In this document: positions 24,849-34,004 of the stretch, one piece after another | Numbering within the stretch: position 1 is the first letter of the stretch | How the letters are laid out: each line of letters begins with the position of its first letter | Origin: Acidimicrobiales bacterium | Lineage (GTDB): Bacteria; Actinomycetota; Acidimicrobiia; Acidimicrobiales; Acidimicrobilacustridaceae | Assembly (NCBI GenBank): GCA_025455885.1 | Contig: JALOLR010000003.1 | Span: forward strand, 62,001-126,000 | DNA length: 64,000 bases | Direction of reading: 5' to 3' | Position numbers and translations under genes: made by a program | Notes under the pieces: model-generated | Database searches by the model: none | What the model was told of the DNA's origin: nothing | What the model saw: only the letters and a program-made list of their open reading frames with translations

Positions 24849-27800
24849 ATGTACCTGAAGCGACTCTCCATGAAGGGCTTCAAGTCCTTCGCCGACACCA
24901 CCGTGCTCGACCTGGAGCGGGGCGTGACCGTCGTCGTGGGCCCCAACGGCTCGGGCAAGTCGAACGTGGTCGACGCCATCGGCTGGGTGCTCGGCGCCCA
25001 GGCCCCGTCGGCGGTGCGGTCCCAGAAGATGGACGACGTCATCTTCGCCGGCACCACGAAGCGGGCGGCGCTGGGCCGGGCCGAGGTGAGCCTCACCATC
25101 GACAACTCGTCGGCGCTGTTGCCCATCGAGTTCAGCGAGGTGACCATCACCCGCACGCTGTTCCGCTCCGGCGACAGCGAGTACGCGCTCAACGGCGTCC
25201 CGTGCCGCCTGCTCGACATCCAGGAGCTGCTGTCGGATTCCGGGGTGGGCCGCCAGCAGCACGTGATCATCAGTCAGGGGCAGATCGACGCCGTGCTCAA
25301 CGCCCGGCCGGAGGACCGGCGGGCGGTGATCGAGGAGGCCGCCGGCGTGTTGAAGTACCGACGGCGCAAGGAGAAGTCGGAGCGTCGCCTCCTCGCCACC
25401 GAGGGCAACCTGACCCGCCTCCAGGACCTCCTCCGCGAGGTCCGCCGCCAGCTGCGACCGCTGGAACGCCAGGCCGACGCCGCCCGACGCCACGGCGACG
25501 TCGTCGCCGAGCTGACGGCGCTGCGGGTGCACGTGGCCGGTCGCCAGCTCGACGACCTGCGCACCCGCCTGGAGAACGGGTCGCGCCGCCGGGCCGAGCT
25601 CCTCGAGGCCGAACGGGTGCGCCGCGCCGCCCTGGCCGAGCTCGACACGCTCGTGTTGGCCACCGAGGCGGAGCTGACGGCGATGGGCGGTGACGACCTG
25701 GGCGATGCGCTGGCGGTGCACGAGTCGTTGTTCCAGCAGGCCCGAGGGCTCACCGCGGTGCTCGCCGAGCGTCGGCGCGGCGTCGAGCGGGCCCAGGGCA
25801 CCTCGATCGACCAGGGTGTCGTGGCGTCCCTCGAAGCCGAGGCGGCCCGTCTCGCCGCCGAGCTCGCCGAGGCCGACGCCGAGCGCGAGCTGCTCACCCC
25901 GCTGTCCGACGAGCTCGCCGCCGCCGAGGCCGCGCTGGCTGCCGAGCGGGCCTCGTTCGAGCAGGAGTGGGCCAGCGGGGTGGCCGCGCCGAGCGGGGCG
26001 GCGGCCGAGGTGCGTGGGGAGCTGGCCGCGCTCCGGTCGGCCGCCGAGCGGGGACGCGCCGAGATCGACCGGGCCGAGGCCCGGGCGACCGTGCTGGCCG
26101 CCCGGGTCGCCGACCTGGCCCGTCAGGCCGACGCATTGCGCGTCGAGCTGGGGGCCGCCGAGCTGGCCGAGTTGCCGCTGGTCGAGGCCATCGAAGGGGT
26201 CGAGGCGCGACGTGACGCCGCGGCCTCGGCCCTCGAGTCGGCCGAGGAGGCCCTGCGGCGCACCGAGAGCGATCGCCATGCGTGGGAGGCCCGGGTCGAG
26301 GCCCTCGACCTCGCCCTCGACGAAGCTCGGTCACGGGCGGGCGCGGAGCGTCTCGCCGGCGTCGACGGGGTGCTCGGCACGTTGCTCGACCTCGTCGAGG
26401 TCGACCCCGGGTGGGAGGCGGCGTTCGAGGCGGCCATGGGCGAGGCGCTCGCCGCGGTGGTCGTCGACGGCGTGCCCGCCGGGCGCCGGGCGCTCGACGC
26501 CCTTCACGGGGAGGCCCTCTCCGGAGCGGTGATCGCCCTCGGCGCCGGTCTGCCTGCCCGGCCCGCGCCGGCGGTCGGCGATCCTCTGCGCCGTCACGTC
26601 CGGGCGGCCCGGCCCGACGTCGAGGCGGTGCTCGACGGGCTGATCGGCTCGGCTGTGGTGGTCGACGGCGGATGGGTCGAGGCCATCGACGTCGCCCTCG
26701 CCCACCCCGACGTCATCGCCGTGACGGCCGACGGCGACCGGTTCGCCCGCACCGGGTGGCGGGTCGGGATCGCCGGTTCGGGCGCCACCGGCGCCGCCCG
26801 CGACGAGGCGCGCCGACGGGCCGAGGCGGCCGTCGCGGCGGTCGAGCGAGCCACCCTCTCGCTCGCCGAGGCGCGGGCCGCCCTCACCGAGGTCGAGCGC
26901 GACGAGCGCACGCTCGCCAAGCAGCTCGACGACAACGACAGCCGGCTCACCGCCGCCGCCGACCGCCTCCAGCGCGTCGAGACGGACCGCCGTGATGCCG
27001 CTACCGAGGCCGATGCGCTCGGCGGGCACCTCGCGGAGCTGGTCGAGCGAGTCGAGCGGGAGGTGGCGCGCATCACCGAGCTCGAGGCGGTGCTGCCCGG
27101 CCTCGAAGCGGTCGACGTGGAGCTCGCCGAGGCGTCGCGGCGCATGGGCGAGGCCCGCTCGCGGCTCGAGGAGCTGGCGGCCGACGTCGGTTCGAGGCGC
27201 AGCGACCTCGAGGTCCGGTCCGCGTCGGTGGTCGAGCGGGGAGCGTTCCTGCGTGCCCGGGCGTCGGAGGTGGAGCGCCGCCTCGAAGGGGCGGCGGCCG
27301 AGCGGGCGGCGGCCGAGTCGCGGCGCCTCGAGCTCGAGCGGGCGTCGGTGGCCATCGGCCGCCTCAGCCAGCTGGTCGCCACCGCCACCGTCACCATCGA
27401 GACGCGTCTGAACGACCTTCGCGACCGGCGTCGTCGTCAGTCGGAGGCGGCGCGCCGCGTCGCCGCCGTGCTCGACGAACGTCGCCGCCGACGCGCCGAC
27501 GAGGAGCGGGCGCTCACCGAGGAGCGCGAGCGCCTCCAGCGGGCCGAGCTCGACGAGGCGGAGGTGAGGCTGCGTGTGGAGGCGGCGGTCGAGGCCCTCC
27601 GCCGCGACCTCGACTGCGAGCCCGACGCGGCGATCGCCGCCGAGTGTCCGCCGCTCGACGAGGGCGTGACCGCCGGGGCCCGGATCCGCGAGCTCGAGCG
27701 CGAGCTGCGGATCATGGGCCCGATCAACCCCCTCGCCCTCGAGGAGTTCGATGCCCTCCAGGAGCGCCACGAGTTCCTCCAGCACCAGCTCGATGACGTG

Positions 27801-28313
27801 AAGGAGAGCCGGCGTGAGCTGGCCAAGATCATCCGGGCCATCGACGCCGAGATCGTGAGCGTGTTCGCCTCGGCTTTCGCCGACGTGGCCGCCAACTTCG
27901 AGGCCCTCTTCTCGATGCTGTTCCCCGGAGGTGAGGGGCGCCTGAAGCTCACCCAGCCCGATGACCTGTTGGCGACCGGCATCGAGGTGGAGGCCAAGCC
28001 GTCGGGCAAGAACGTCCGCAAGCTGTCGTTGCTGTCCGGAGGGGAGCGCAGCCTCACCGCTCTGGCGTACCTGTTCGCGGTGTTCCGCAGCCGGCCGTCG
28101 CCGTTCTACGTGATGGACGAGGTCGAGGCGGCGCTCGACGACGTGAACCTGCACCGCTTCCTCGGTCTGGTCGCCGAGTTCCGGGCGGACGCCCAGCTGG
28201 TGATCGTCACCCACCAGAAGCGGACGATGGATGCCGCCGACTGCCTCTACGGGGTGACGATGCAGCCGGGTGGATCCAGCAAGGTCGTCAGCGAGAAGGT
28301 CGGCGCCGGCTGA
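24849..28313 (+). CDS. smc: Chromosome segregation ATPase SMC
   Basis: A 1154-residue condensin. N-terminal Walker A GPNGSGKSN lies at residues 33-41 (after MKGFKSFADTTVLDLERG). The two long Ala/Glu/Arg-rich coiled-coil arms flank a hinge at about residues 500-640 (AGVDGVLGTLLDLVEV, VVVDGVPAGRRALDALHG). The C-terminal head carries the signature KLSLLSGGERSLTALAYLFAV and Walker B FYVMDEVEAALDD. It compacts and separates sister chromosomes with ScpA and ScpB, which are not in this window. The 58-base gap after mutM shows no clear promoter. A repeat array follows the stop. Confidence 0.97.
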   Translation: MYLKRLSMKGFKSFADTTVLDLERGVTVVVGPNGSGKSNVVDAIGWVLGAQAPSAVRSQKMDDVIFAGTTKRAALGRAEVSLTIDNSSALLPIEFSEVTITRTLFRSGDSEYALNGVPCRLLDIQELLSDSGVGRQQHVIISQGQIDAVLNARPEDRRAVIEEAAGVLKYRRRKEKSERRLLATEGNLTRLQDLLREVRRQLRPLERQADAARRHGDVVAELTALRVHVAGRQLDDLRTRLENGSRRRAELLEAERVRRAALAELDTLVLATEAELTAMGGDDLGDALAVHESLFQQARGLTAVLAERRRGVERAQGTSIDQGVVASLEAEAARLAAELAEADAERELLTPLSDELAAAEAALAAERASFEQEWASGVAAPSGAAAEVRGELAALRSAAERGRAEIDRAEARATVLAARVADLARQADALRVELGAAELAELPLVEAIEGVEARRDAAASALESAEEALRRTESDRHAWEARVEALDLALDEARSRAGAERLAGVDGVLGTLLDLVEVDPGWEAAFEAAMGEALAAVVVDGVPAGRRALDALHGEALSGAVIALGAGLPARPAPAVGDPLRRHVRAARPDVEAVLDGLIGSAVVVDGGWVEAIDVALAHPDVIAVTADGDRFARTGWRVGIAGSGATGAARDEARRRAEAAVAAVERATLSLAEARAALTEVERDERTLAKQLDDNDSRLTAAADRLQRVETDRRDAATEADALGGHLAELVERVEREVARITELEAVLPGLEAVDVELAEASRRMGEARSRLEELAADVGSRRSDLEVRSASVVERGAFLRARASEVERRLEGAAAERAAAESRRLELERASVAIGRLSQLVATATVTIETRLNDLRDRRRRQSEAARRVAAVLDERRRRRADEERALTEERERLQRAELDEAEVRLRVEAAVEALRRDLDCEPDAAIAAECPPLDEGVTAGARIRELERELRIMGPINPLALEEFDALQERHEFLQHQLDDVKESRRELAKIIRAIDAEIVSVFASAFADVAANFEALFSMLFPGGEGRLKLTQPDDLLATGIEVEAKPSGKNVRKLSLLSGGERSLTALAYLFAVFRSRPSPFYVMDEVEAALDDVNLHRFLGLVAEFRADAQLVIVTHQKRTMDAADCLYGVTMQPGGSSKVVSEKVGAG

Positions 28314-28360
28314 CGGGAGCCGGTCGGCCCCCGCCGTGTGGCCGGGGGAGCGGTTGTTCG

Positions 28361-28419
28361 CAGGTGGCGAGGGGAAGCGCCGCGACCGAGCCGCACCGCG
28401 TCCCGAGGAGGCGGAGCCG
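28361..28419. repeat. Isolated first copy of the smc-downstream repeat
   Basis: Core copy at 28367-28419 (53 bases, from GCGAGGGGAAGCG to GGAGGCGGAGCCG). It is preceded by CAGGTG, as is the second copy. It is separated from the tandem array by 59 bases of unrelated GC-rich sequence (28420-28478) in which I see nothing. Confidence 0.85.
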
Positions 28420-28478
28420 GGTCGGTCTGCGCACCGTGCTCAGGGTCGTGAGCTCCGGGGGGCGGGTGGTGCCAGGTG

Positions 28479-28700
28479 GCGAGGGGAAGCGCCAGCGACC
28501 GAGCCACACCGCGTCCCGAGGAGGCGGAGCCGACGAGGGCGCCAAGGTCACGGCGAGGGGAAGCGCCAGCGACCGAGCCACACCGCGTCCCGAGGAGGCG
28601 GAGCCGACGAGGGCGCAGAGGTCACGGCGAGGGGAAGCGCGAGCGACCGAGCCGCACCGCGTCCCGAGGAGGCGACAGCCGACGAGGGCGCAGGGATCAC
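28479..28700. repeat. Three tandem copies of a 74-bp repeat
   Basis: Copies begin at 28479, 28553 and 28627, an exact 74-base period. They differ at a few bases only (for example ACACCG versus CGCACCG in the core, and a one-base length change in the last copy). Each has a 54-55-base core shared with the copy at 28367 plus a spacer with GACGAGGGCGC and a TCACG end. The array fills the gap between the converging smc and VWA genes and ends at the VWA stop codon. It has open frames on both strands, but no start, ribosome site or conservation that suggests a protein. Confidence 0.9.
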
Positions 28701-29665
28701 GGAAGGCGGGAGAACCAGGCGAGGCTGAGGCCGCCGGCGACGAAGAGGAACACGAGCGCCCCGCCGACGAACCAGCTGGTGACCTCGGTGTCGACGGTCT
28801 CGAATCCCACCGACGAGCCGATGGTGGCGTACACCTCGCGCAGCTCCGACTCGGTGGTGGCCTCGTAGAAGCGGCCGTCGGTGGCGTCGGCGATCGCCTC
28901 GAGGGCGGGGCGGTCGACGGGGACCGGGATGATGGCCGCCTGGTCCGGCAGGGTGATGAACCCCTCGTCGGTGCCGAAGGCGATCGTCGACACCGGGACG
29001 CCGGCCTCGGCCGCGGCCGCCGAGGCCTGGGCGTCGGAGCGGCCGTTGGTGTTCGTGCCGTCCGACATCAGCACCACCGCGGCCGGGACGGGGCTGCCGT
29101 CCTCTGCGGGCGGCACCGTGGTGAGCGCGTCGAGGCTGGTGAAGATGGCCTCGCCGATGGCGGTGCGCTCCCCGAGCTGCACGTTGGCGATGGCGGTGCG
29201 GACCGCATCGCGGTCGGTGGTCGGCGGCACCCGCAGTGACGCCGCGGCGTTGAAGGTGACCAGTCCGACGTTCACGGTGGCCGGCACCTGGTCGAGGAAG
29301 GAGACGGCCGCCCGTTGTGCGGCCTGCAGGCGCGACGGGTCGACGTCGGTGGCGTCCATGGACAGCGAGGTGTCGATGGCCAGCATCACCGTGGCGCGCT
29401 CGCGGGGGACCTGGGTCTCCCAGGTCGGTCGAGCGAAGGCGACGACCATGGCCGCCAGCGCGACGAGGTAGACCGCGGCCGTGGCGTGGCGCCGCCATCC
29501 CGGTCGACGCGGTGCGACGGAGGCGAGGAGATCGAGGTTGGTGAAGCGCACCGCGTAGCGCCGGCGGCGTTGCTGCACCACGACGTACACGACGACGAGC
29601 GCGAGGATCCCGAGGAGCAGCCAGAGCCGCAGCGGGTCGAGGAAGCCGAGGGCGAAGAGGGTCAC
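28697..29665 (-). CDS. VWA-domain membrane protein (BatA-like)
   Basis: A 322-residue protein with two N-terminal membrane helices (about residues 6-28 and 52-70), a von Willebrand A domain, and one C-terminal helix (about residues 298-317). The metal-ion adhesion site is intact: DTSLS in MLAIDTSLSMDATD, a later Thr and LMSDGTNTNGRSD. Such proteins pair with MoxR ATPases and DUF58 proteins in envelope-linked chaperone or assembly systems. The GTG overlaps the DUF58 stop codon (GTGA). Confidence 0.87.
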   Translation of the reverse strand: MTLFALGFLDPLRLWLLLGILALVVVYVVVQQRRRRYAVRFTNLDLLASVAPRRPGWRRHATAAVYLVALAAMVVAFARPTWETQVPRERATVMLAIDTSLSMDATDVDPSRLQAAQRAAVSFLDQVPATVNVGLVTFNAAASLRVPPTTDRDAVRTAIANVQLGERTAIGEAIFTSLDALTTVPPAEDGSPVPAAVVLMSDGTNTNGRSDAQASAAAAEAGVPVSTIAFGTDEGFITLPDQAAIIPVPVDRPALEAIADATDGRFYEATTESELREVYATIGSSVGFETVDTEVTSWFVGGALVFLFVAGGLSLAWFSRLP

Positions 29666-30687
29666 GACGACCCCACCTGGTGGGCGATCGCCCTCGACAA
29701 CGAGTCGACGCGGTCCCGGCGTCGCGACACGAAGCGGGCCAGGTCGAGCAGCCAGTCCCGGTCGGTGCGGAGCTGGAGGTGGTCGGCGCCGGCGGCGCGC
29801 ATCCGGCCGGCGATGGCGGTGCGCTGCTCGGCGGCGGCCCGGGCGTAGCGCTCTCGGAGCCGTCCGTCGTCGGTGCGCACCTCGAGCTCCTCGCCGGTCT
29901 CCGGGTCGAGCAGGTGCAGGGCGCCGACCGCCGGGAGGGCGAGCTCGAGCGGGTCGACGACCTCGAGGCACACGACGTCGTGGCGCAGCGCGAGTGCCCG
30001 CAGCGCAGTCGTCCACTCGCCGGTGTCGAGGAAGTCGGACACGATGACCACCAACCCTCGCCGGCGGGCCAGCGAGCCGAGGCGGACGAGGGACCGAGCG
30101 AGGTCCACCCTGCCCGCAGGGGGCTCCTCCACGGCGGCCAGCACCCGCCGGAGGAGCGCCTGGGTGTGGACCCGACCGCCCCGGGCCGGGACGGTGACGG
30201 TGGTGCCGCTCCCGTCGACCGTCAGCGCACCGATCCGGTTCCCCGTGCGGGTGGTGAGGAATGCCACCGCGGCGACGCCGGCGAGGGCGAGGTCCCGCTT
30301 CTCCGCGAGGGCGCTGCCGAAGGCGAGGCTGGCCGAGGCGTCGACCAGGACCCAGGTCTCGAGCTCCCGGTCGGCGACGGTGTCGCGGACGTGGGTGTCG
30401 CGGAGTCGGGCGGTGACGTTCCAGTCGATGCGACGGACGTCGTCACCCGGCTGGTAGGCCCGGATCTCCCCGGGGTCGGACCCGTGCCCGGGGGTGAGGC
30501 CTCGGTGGTCGCCCTGGAGGAGGCCGTCGAGCCTCCGGGTCACGGCGAGCTCGAGACGGCGCAGGACCTCGGCGGCGGGGGTGCCCGCCACGGCCGGGGC
30601 GTCCGGGGTGCGCAGCCCGGCGACCATCGGCGACCGTTCGTGCGGTTCGGGTCGCCGGTTCGGCGGACCCGTGGGACCGTCGTTCAC
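29662..30687 (-). CDS. DUF58 domain protein
   Basis: A 341-residue soluble protein. The DUF58 hallmark is YQPGDDVRRIDWNVTARLRD, followed by a VWA-like segment (LETWVLVDASASLAFGS) with an incomplete metal site and RRGLVVIVSDFLDTGEW. It belongs to the MoxR-DUF58-VWA cassette. GTG at 30687 overlaps the moxR stop (GTGA), which is why it is preferred over the in-frame ATG at 30627. The exact biochemical role of DUF58 is not known. Confidence 0.85.
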   Translation of the reverse strand: MNDGPTGPPNRRPEPHERSPMVAGLRTPDAPAVAGTPAAEVLRRLELAVTRRLDGLLQGDHRGLTPGHGSDPGEIRAYQPGDDVRRIDWNVTARLRDTHVRDTVADRELETWVLVDASASLAFGSALAEKRDLALAGVAAVAFLTTRTGNRIGALTVDGSGTTVTVPARGGRVHTQALLRRVLAAVEEPPAGRVDLARSLVRLGSLARRRGLVVIVSDFLDTGEWTTALRALALRHDVVCLEVVDPLELALPAVGALHLLDPETGEELEVRTDDGRLRERYARAAAEQRTAIAGRMRAAGADHLQLRTDRDWLLDLARFVSRRRDRVDSLSRAIAHQVGSS

Positions 30688-31709
30688 GGGAGGCGCACCG
30701 ACGTCGGGTCCTGGGCCGGGCTCACTGCGGGGGCCGGCACCGTCGAGAGGAGCCGGGCGAGGATCTGCTCGACCGACAGGCCCTGGGCGAGGGCCTCGTA
30801 GGACGGGACGACCCGATGCCGCAGCACGTCGGGCGCCACGTCGAAGACGTCCTGGGGGACGACGTAGGACCGGCCCCGCAGCAGGGCCAGCGCGCGCCCG
30901 GCGGCGACGAGTCCGAGCGTCGCCCGGGGGCTGGCCCCCCACGAGACGAGCTCGGTGAGCTCGGGCAGGCCGTGTGCCGCCGGCTCGCGGGTGGCGACCA
31001 CGAGGCGCACGGCGTAGTCGGCGACGCTCGGCGCGACCTGCACGTCGTCGGCGGCGCCCTGGAGCGCGACGAGGTCGTCGAGGGAGAGGGCCTGCTGGGC
31101 ACGGGGAGGGCGAACACCCATGCGGGCCACGATCTGGGCCTCCTCGACCGGCGAGGGGTAGCCGAGCACGACCTTCATCAGGAATCGGTCTCGCTGCGCC
31201 TCCGGCAGCGGGTACACGCCTTCGCTCTCGATCGGGTTCTGGGTCGCCATGACGAGGAAGGGCTCGGGCAGGGCGCGGGTCGTGCCGGCGATCGAGACCT
31301 GGTGCTCGGCCATCGCCTCGAGGAGCGCCGACTGGACCTTGGCCGGGGCGCGGTTGATCTCGTCGGCGAGGACGATGTTGGCGAAGATCGGCCCCCACTC
31401 GATGTCGAACTGCTCGCTCGACGACCGGAAGATGCGCGTGCCGACGAGGTCGGCCGGCAAGAGGTCGGGCGTGAACTGGAGGCGGGCGTAGGAGCCGCCG
31501 ATCACGGTGGCGAGCGTCTCCACGGCGAGGGTCTTGGCCAGGCCGGGCACCCCTTCCAACAGGATGTGGCCCCGGGCCAGCAGCCCCACGAAGAGCCGCT
31601 CGATCGTGCGGTCCTGTCCGACGATGACCTTCTTCACCTCGAACAGGGCTCGCTCGAGGCGGACGGCGTCGCTCTCGGGGGCCGGCGGTGCGGGCTCCAC
31701 GGTGTCCAT
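30684..31709 (-). CDS. moxR: MoxR-family AAA+ ATPase
   Basis: A 341-residue AAA+ protein of the MoxR branch. It shows VIVGQDRTIERLFVGLLA, Walker A-type EGVPGLAKTLAVE (Lys-Thr kept), Walker B IVLADEINRAPAKVQSALLE, sensor-1 MATQNPIESEG and AQRDRFLMKV. MoxR ATPases act as chaperones maturing or inserting complexes together with VWA proteins. ATG at 31709 has AGGAG seven bases upstream. First gene of a three-gene operon, all joined by GTGA overlaps; divergent from the response regulator. Confidence 0.92.
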   Translation of the reverse strand: MDTVEPAPPAPESDAVRLERALFEVKKVIVGQDRTIERLFVGLLARGHILLEGVPGLAKTLAVETLATVIGGSYARLQFTPDLLPADLVGTRIFRSSSEQFDIEWGPIFANIVLADEINRAPAKVQSALLEAMAEHQVSIAGTTRALPEPFLVMATQNPIESEGVYPLPEAQRDRFLMKVVLGYPSPVEEAQIVARMGVRPPRAQQALSLDDLVALQGAADDVQVAPSVADYAVRLVVATREPAAHGLPELTELVSWGASPRATLGLVAAGRALALLRGRSYVVPQDVFDVAPDVLRHRVVPSYEALAQGLSVEQILARLLSTVPAPAVSPAQDPTSVRLP

Positions 31710-31882
31710 GGGGGGCTCCTGGGGGGCGGGCCGGGGGTAGGGGTCGGTGGCGGTCACCGGGCGACACAACCACGCTGCCGCGAAGGTCACGGTAAAGCGT
31801 CGAGCCCGCGACGAGCGCACCGGACACGTTCGATGGCCGTGCGTCGCGGCGGCGGTGGGGCCAACCGGGCCGCCGGCGGCTC

Positions 31883-31888
31883 TAGCCT
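31883..31888 (+). promoter_or_regulatory. -10 box for the two-component operon (leaderless)
   Basis: TAGCCT, seven bases before the GTG at 31896. The 186-base divergent region 31710-31895 also holds TTTACCGT on the minus strand near 31792, a possible moxR promoter. Confidence 0.5.
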
Positions 31889-31895
31889 TCGAGCC

Positions 31896-32582
31896 GTGCG
31901 CGTGCTGGTGGTGGACGACGAGGTCGAGCTGGCCGAGGCCGTGGCGCGCGGCCTGCGGCGCGAGGGCTACGCCGTCGACGTGGCCCACGACGGCGACGAG
32001 GCCCTCGACAAGGCGTTGGTCAACCAGTACGACCTCCTGTGCCTCGACATCACCATGCCCGGCACCGATGGACGGGAGGTGTGCCGTCGGATCCGCGCCG
32101 AGCCGCTCGACCCGCAACCGCGTGTGCTGATGCTGACCGCTCGGGACAGCCTCGACGACCGGGTGGCCGGGCTCGACGACGGGGCCGACGACTACCTGGT
32201 CAAGCCGTTCGCCTTCCCCGAGCTCACCGCCCGGGTCCGGTCGTTGCTCCGCCGCGACACGGCCGGTACCTCGTCGCGCTACGTCGTGGGCGACGTCGAG
32301 CTCGACGACGCCCGCCACGACGCGACCCGCGGCGGCCGGCGCCTCGAGTTGACGGCGAAGGAGTTCGCGCTGTTGCGCTACTTCATGACCCGTCCCGGTG
32401 AGGTCCTCTCCCAGGAGGTCCTCCTCGAGCACGTCTGGGACGAGCACGCCGACCCGTTCACCAACACCGTCCGGGTCACGGTGGGCACCCTGCGGCGCAA
32501 GCTCATGGCCGGTGGCGAGGACTCGGTCATCGAGACGGTCATCGGGCGCGGCTACCGGCTCGTCGACGGGTCCGGCTCGTGA
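31896..32582 (+). CDS. OmpR-family response regulator (MprA-like)
   Basis: A 228-residue two-component regulator. The receiver domain (RVLVVDDEVELAEAVARGL, phospho-acceptor Asp in YDLLCLDITMPG, Thr in LMLTARDS, Lys in LVKPFAFPEL) is joined to a winged-helix DNA-binding domain (LELTAKEFALLRYFM, VRVTVGTLRRKL, IETVIGRGYRLV). GTG at 31896 is set by the -10 box. Coupled to a kinase and followed by an HtrA protease, the same order as mprA-mprB-pepD in Mycobacterium tuberculosis, which suggests an envelope-stress response. Confidence 0.93.
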   Translation: MRVLVVDDEVELAEAVARGLRREGYAVDVAHDGDEALDKALVNQYDLLCLDITMPGTDGREVCRRIRAEPLDPQPRVLMLTARDSLDDRVAGLDDGADDYLVKPFAFPELTARVRSLLRRDTAGTSSRYVVGDVELDDARHDATRGGRRLELTAKEFALLRYFMTRPGEVLSQEVLLEHVWDEHADPFTNTVRVTVGTLRRKLMAGGEDSVIETVIGRGYRLVDGSGS

Positions 32583-33859
32583 GCGCCCCCGTCGGTCGGC
32601 TCCCCGAGGTCTCGCCGCTGGTCCGCGAGCCCCCCACCGGCGAGTACCCGGCGGTCGAGGTGAGGACCCGACTGCACTCGCGCGGGCGGCGCCTGGCCGA
32701 CCACCTCCCGCCCTGGGCGGGTTCGATCCGGTTCCGGCTCACGCTCGTGTATTCCACGGTCGTCTTCGGCCTCGCCGCCCTGGCCGTCGCCTCGCTGTAC
32801 TTCGGCCTGCGCTACTCGCTCCAGAACCAGACCATCGGTGTGGTCTTCGACGGCCCGGGCGGCACGTTCCTGCAGATCGACCAGGCCCAGCTCCTGCAGA
32901 ACCAGGTGAACGAGCGGGCCCTCGACGCGCTGCGCGTCTACTCGCTCAGCGCCCTGTTGGGGCTGTTCTTCGTCAGTCTGGCGGTGGGATGGCTCGTCAG
33001 CGGCCGGATGCTGCGACCCATCGGTCAGATCACCTCCACGGTTCGCGAGATCCAGGTCAGCGACCTCAGCCGGCGCATCGACCTCGGCGGCCCCGACGAC
33101 GAGCTGCGCCGGCTCGCCGACACCTTCGACGGCATGCTCGGCCGCCTCGACGAGGCCTTCGAGGGGCAGCGCCAGTTCATCCACGAGGCCAGCCACGAGC
33201 TGCGCAACCCGTTGGCGGTGATCCGCACCAACCTCGAGGTCACCCTCGCCGACCCCGATGCCAGCGCCGAGGACCTCCGTCGCACCGCCGAGGTCGTCGA
33301 GCGGTCGACCGAGCGGATGGCCAGGCTCGTGGACGACCTGCTCGTCTACGCCCGGAAGGGCACCCTCTCCCTCGATCGCCAGCCGGTCGACGCGGCGTCG
33401 CTCGTCGCGGAGGCCGCCGACGAGTTCGTCGGGGTCGCCGAGGCCGAGGGCGTCGGTCTCGACCAGGTCACCGACGCCGGCCTGTGGGTGCTCGGCGACC
33501 GTCTGGCGCTGCGCCAGGCGTTGGCCAACCTCCTGGCCAACGCGGTCCACCACTCGCCGCCGGGCACCACGATCCGGCTGCGGGCCGGCCGGGAGGGCCC
33601 GTGGGTGTGGCTCTCGGTCGAGGACCAGGGCCCGGGGATCGACCCGGCCGACCAGGAGCGGGTGTTCCAGCGCTTCTGGCGGGGCAACCCCCGCGAAGGG
33701 CGCGAGAACGGCCGCAGCGGACTGGGGCTGACCATCGTGCGTCAGACGGCGGAGGCCCACGGTGGCGAGGTCAAGCTGGCGTCGGTGCCGGGGCAGGGAG
33801 CGGCGTTCGCCCTGTGGTTGCCGGCTCTGCCGCCCCCGTCGGCCCCGTCGTCGGGGTGA
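32579..33859 (+). CDS. Membrane sensor histidine kinase (MprB-like)
   Basis: A 426-residue sensor kinase. A ~50-residue cytoplasmic start is followed by a helix at about residues 51-76, a short extracytoplasmic loop and a second helix at about 122-146. HAMP (MLRPIGQITSTVREIQVSDL), HisKA with the phosphorylated His in FIHEASHELRNPLAVIRTN, and an HATPase (N-box ANLLANAVHHS, EDQGPGI, GRSGLGLTIV) complete it. Overlaps the regulator by 4 bases. The small sensory loop suggests membrane or protein-contact sensing rather than ligand binding. Confidence 0.93.
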   Translation: MSAPVGRLPEVSPLVREPPTGEYPAVEVRTRLHSRGRRLADHLPPWAGSIRFRLTLVYSTVVFGLAALAVASLYFGLRYSLQNQTIGVVFDGPGGTFLQIDQAQLLQNQVNERALDALRVYSLSALLGLFFVSLAVGWLVSGRMLRPIGQITSTVREIQVSDLSRRIDLGGPDDELRRLADTFDGMLGRLDEAFEGQRQFIHEASHELRNPLAVIRTNLEVTLADPDASAEDLRRTAEVVERSTERMARLVDDLLVYARKGTLSLDRQPVDAASLVAEAADEFVGVAEAEGVGLDQVTDAGLWVLGDRLALRQALANLLANAVHHSPPGTTIRLRAGREGPWVWLSVEDQGPGIDPADQERVFQRFWRGNPREGRENGRSGLGLTIVRQTAEAHGGEVKLASVPGQGAAFALWLPALPPPSAPSSG

Positions 33860-33923
33860 CGTCGTTCCGGTCTCTTTCGTTGTCCCATCGCTTTGCTTTC
33901 GGCGCGTTTTTCGGCGGGCCCCG

Positions 33924-33929
33924 TACCGT
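33924..33929 (+). promoter_or_regulatory. -10 box for htrA-like gene
   Basis: TACCGT, about 75 bases before the ATG at 34005, within a T-rich stretch (33880-33915) unusual for this window. A stress-responsive promoter is conceivable but unproven. Confidence 0.4.
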
Positions 33930-34004
33930 CGGTTCCGAGGCGCCACCCGGTGCCACCCCCTCCGCCCCCCGCCCGCACCCCACGGGCCTTCCTCAGGAGC
34001 ACCG

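Noticed and set aside
28361-28700. The repeats after smc as a CRISPR array
   Set aside because: The 74-bp units are contiguous tandem copies of nearly identical sequence without unique spacers, and no cas genes are present.
28364-29239. Protein-coding frames running through the repeat array
   Set aside because: Frames are open on both strands simply because the repeat lacks stops; no start with a promoter or ribosome site, and composition is low complexity.
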